Positions 30,877-35,299 of a stretch of 35,299 nucleotides of DNA are shown piece after piece. The first letter of the stretch is position 1, and every line of letters starts with the position of its first letter. The DNA is taken from assembly GCA_014729505.1 (NCBI GenBank), contig WJJS01000015.1, forward strand, positions 1-35,299, given 5' to 3'. The translations under genes were made by a program, and so were the position numbers. The notes under the pieces are model-generated. The model did no database searches. It saw only the letters and a program-made list of their open reading frames with translations, and was not told the DNA's origin. Origin of the DNA: Candidatus Woesearchaeota archaeon (lineage in GTDB: Archaea; Nanobdellota; Nanobdellia; Woesearchaeales; ARS49).

Positions 30877-31704
30877 TCACCAGGAACCGCTAGAACCGCC
30901 ACCAGTAAAGCCGCCACCGCCAGAAAAACCACCAAAGCCACCGCTACTACCGCCATGACCACCACCAAAGTAACCGCCGCCTCCGCTACCGCCAGCATAA
31001 AACAACCAAAACATGAACATAAGAAAACCAACAACAGCAACAGCGGCAAAAGACCACAAAAAAGCAGATACGAGAGCAAGAACATGAGCGCCACCCTTCA
31101 CCCAGTATTTTTTAGAACTCATGCCAGAGGCTATTTCAATGACAAAAAAGACAATGAAGTAAATGACAAACAAAAACGTCAAGTTATCCTCAGTAAATTC
31201 TGTATCAACATCAGCAATGACAGAAGGATCCTGTTGCAGTAATCCTTCGATTTGCAACAATGCCTGGTAGACACCTTCGCCATATCGGCCTTCCTTAAAA
31301 TACGGCACAAGCGTATTACGACCAATACGACCAGAACGAGAATCAGTAATGATACCCTGCAATCCAGAAGCAATCTCAAAACGATACTGTCCTTTTTGAG
31401 TCTGCGTTTTAGGCACAATAAGAATCAACATACCATTATTTGCTGATTCCTTACCTATCTGCCACTCGCGGGCAAGCTCATTAGCATAACGCTCAATAGT
31501 AAGCTGATTAAGATTTTCAACAGTAACAACAGCGATTTCAACAGTCAGATTCTGTTCAATCCGATTGAGAAGCGCATCAATACGAACCTCATCAGGACCT
31601 TCAAGAATGTGAGCAAAATCATTCACATAACCAACAGGATCCGGATATGTTTGAGCAAGAACAAGTGGTGCTAATAAGATAAAGAGTAAAAGAGCCCTTC
31701 GCAT
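30877..31704 (-). CDS. TPM-domain (YgcG-like) membrane protein with Gly-rich tail
   Basis: The protein is 275 aa. A signal peptide (MRRALLLFILLAPLVLAQT) precedes the TPM domain: PVGYVNDFAHILEGPDEVRI, LTVEIAVVTVENLNQLTIERYANEL, and GNNG-type ANNGMLILIVPKTQ. GRIGRNTLVPYFKEGRYGEGVYQAL closes the domain at about residue 160. One or two membrane helices follow (about 175-195 and 210-240). The last 45 residues are Gly/Ser/Phe-rich, ending GGGFTGGGSSGSW, as in YgcG proteins. TPM domains have been linked to photosystem repair and phosphatase-like activity in other organisms, but the archaeal role is unknown. It pairs with lemA. Confidence 0.88.
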   Translation of the reverse strand: MRRALLLFILLAPLVLAQTYPDPVGYVNDFAHILEGPDEVRIDALLNRIEQNLTVEIAVVTVENLNQLTIERYANELAREWQIGKESANNGMLILIVPKTQTQKGQYRFEIASGLQGIITDSRSGRIGRNTLVPYFKEGRYGEGVYQALLQIEGLLQQDPSVIADVDTEFTEDNLTFLFVIYFIVFFVIEIASGMSSKKYWVKGGAHVLALVSAFLWSFAAVAVVGFLMFMFWLFYAGGSGGGGYFGGGHGGSSGGFGGFSGGGGFTGGGSSGSW

Positions 31705-31726
31705 GAGAAGAAAAGCAGCACAGAAG

Positions 31727-31734
31727 TATTTAAA
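31727..31734 (-). promoter_or_regulatory. Box A of the TPM gene
   Basis: TTTAAATA on the minus strand is centred about 26 nt before the ATG at 31704. The rest of the 150-nt gap up to cdc48 shows no other clear feature. Confidence 0.55.
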
Positions 31735-31854
31735 ACTAGCCCATGAACGACCACCCCCAGTTAAGAATCACAGAATCTGAAGCATCGCTATGAAGGATCA
31801 TGTGCAATCTCTTTTTCAAACACCAGTATATCAGTATCTCCGCGTTAACAATAA

Positions 31855-34574
<2,720 letters not shown>

Positions 34575-34596
34575 AGTGCTGCAATGAAGAAGGCTG

Positions 34597-34604
34597 TTTA
34601 TAAA
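34597..34604 (-). promoter_or_regulatory. Box A of the SecB-like/cdc48 unit
   Basis: TTTATAAA on the minus strand is centred about 26 nt before the ATG at 34574. Confidence 0.6.
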
Positions 34605-34651
34605 TTTTATGCTTTTGCGGCACCACTAATTAAGAATGGATATCGCAGCAT

Positions 34652-35200
34652 TCACGAAGGAGAAACGCGAGGTTTTGCTGTGCAAGTGTAGACGAGAGCA
34701 GGAGGAATATTAATAGGCACAAACGCGACAGAAATGTTAAACATCCTTGAGAATCTGCGATGATGAATTGGAGAGTACTGAAATTGAACATACTTACCCT
34801 TGCCAAGTACTTTGCGAACGCCTTGAAGAATGGTTGCGACAGTCAGTTTGTTCATACCGCCAAGAGGTAAACCTGAAATAACATAATCCACGCGTCTATT
34901 TTTGACAAGTCCTGGAAGATCAAGAGCATTGCCCTCGATAATAGTCAGTCGTGGATCTTTAATTTGGCGGAGCTTCTTAACAAAGTCAGGATTCAGTTCA
35001 ATACTGAATAATCGCGCATCAGGTCTCATAGATTCAAGAAGTTTCTTAGTAAAACACCCACTACCCGGACCTAGCTCGACGATACACTTTGTTGTTGAAA
35101 AATCAATAGGCGCAAGCATTTTTCTTGTCAAAAACCTCGAACTAGGAGCAACTGCCCCAGTCATTTGCGGATTTTTGAGAAATTCTGAAAAAAAACTCAT
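34652..35200 (-). CDS. Phospholipid N-methyltransferase-like SAM-dependent methyltransferase
   Basis: The protein is 182 aa. It opens MSFFSEFLKNPQMTGAVAPSSRFLTRKML, which is the hallmark N-terminus of PmtA/COG3963-like enzymes. CIVELGPGSGCFTKKLL is SAM motif I, LFSIELNPDFVKKL is the acidic motif II, IIEGNALDL is motif III, and VDYVISGLPLGGM is motif IV in the SGLP variant typical of this family. Bacterial relatives methylate phosphatidylethanolamine; in an archaeon another amino-lipid or a different substrate is likely. The N-terminal amphipathic segment may touch the membrane. It is monocistronic and leaderless, from a box A 26 nt upstream. Confidence 0.8.
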   Translation of the reverse strand: MSFFSEFLKNPQMTGAVAPSSRFLTRKMLAPIDFSTTKCIVELGPGSGCFTKKLLESMRPDARLFSIELNPDFVKKLRQIKDPRLTIIEGNALDLPGLVKNRRVDYVISGLPLGGMNKLTVATILQGVRKVLGKGKYVQFQYSPIHHRRFSRMFNISVAFVPINIPPALVYTCTAKPRVSPS

Positions 35201-35210
35201 AGACGATAGC

Positions 35211-35229
35211 TATATTAACCGATATATAT
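35211..35229. promoter_or_regulatory. Crossed divergent box A pair
   Basis: TATATTA (35211-35217) is centred 27 nt before the plus-strand ATG at 35241, and ATATATAT (35222-35229) is centred 26 nt before the minus-strand ATG at 35200. Each gene's box lies nearer the other gene, so the two promoters overlap. Confidence 0.55.
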
Positions 35230-35240
35230 TACTTGCCCTC

Positions 35241-35299
35241 ATGCTAGAGGTGATACTCAATCCGCTTGTACTCAATATCGCACTTTTTATTGCAAGCCT
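35241..35299 (+). CDS. Start of an unidentified, probably membrane, protein (3'-partial)
   Basis: Nineteen codons are visible before the window ends: MLEVILNPLVLNIALFIAS. They are strongly hydrophobic, so a membrane segment or signal is likely. The ATG is 27 nt downstream of a box A, so this is probably a real leaderless gene. Nothing more can be said about identity. Confidence 0.45.
   Translation, partial: MLEVILNPLVLNIALFIAS

Overview
The window is archaeal DNA and most resembles a DPANN (Woesearchaeota/Pacearchaeota-like) genome; the lineage is inference, the domain is well supported. Archaeal markers are the GatD/GatE glutamyl-tRNA(Gln) amidotransferase, a Cdc48-type double AAA ATPase, TruD, a tRNA with a bulge-helix-bulge intron at the canonical 37/38 site, tRNAs without encoded CCA, and a very regular promoter layout: an AT-rich box A about 24-28 nt upstream of an ATG that has no ribosome binding site, which implies leaderless mRNAs. 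Genes are tightly packed, with many ATGA or longer overlaps.

Layout. (1) 1-4312: the 3' part of a CPA2/Kef-type membrane transporter whose ion-binding acidic pair looks replaced, then an operon of a DUF4139-type protein (641 aa) with three mutually related small proteins of unknown function. (2) 4313-5465: a gene-poor, repeat-rich patch. It holds a tandemly duplicated structured element with compensatory changes in its hairpins, an intron-containing tRNA-Thr, a ~60-nt tandem repeat, and two colliding gene remnants (secreted LamG, Avd-like four-helix bundle). (3) 5466-16142: a surface-glycan locus with a radical SAM/SPASM enzyme, a GtrB/DPM-like GT2, a Wzx-like flippase, two GT39-type integral membrane transferases, two GT4s, two paralogous GT2s and a 54-aa membrane protein. 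(4) 16221-21257: a 1205-aa secreted protein with a PEF-CTERM-like tail, in which an FG-GAP propeller appears nested inside a split LamG domain, followed by two methyltransferase-fold proteins. (5) 21271-24077: a truncated Lrp/AsnC regulator, a nitroreductase, a patatin-like lipase, an unknown helical protein and adenylate kinase. (6) 24037-31704: truD, tRNA-Arg(CCT), a six-hairpin glycosidase-like protein, another GT2, gatE-DUF504-gatD, lemA and a TPM-domain protein. (7) 31855-35299: cdc48 with a SecB-like protein directly upstream, a phospholipid-methyltransferase-like protein and the start of another gene.

How the parts may fit: the GtrB/DPM-like enzyme would charge a polyprenyl phosphate with a sugar, the GT39 proteins would use such donors outside the cytoplasm, the GT4/GT2 enzymes would build a lipid-linked glycan, and the flippase would export it. 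The large sequon-rich secreted protein next door is a natural acceptor or co-displayed product. gatD/gatE make Gln-tRNA(Gln). Cdc48 with a SecB-like partner suggests a protein quality-control or targeting pair. Best candidates for something undescribed are the DUF4139 operon with three paralogs, the duplicated structured element at tRNA-Thr, the SecB-like/Cdc48 pair, the nested LamG/propeller protein, and the tRNA-Arg/mRNA junction where tRNA 3' processing would itself create a leaderless message.
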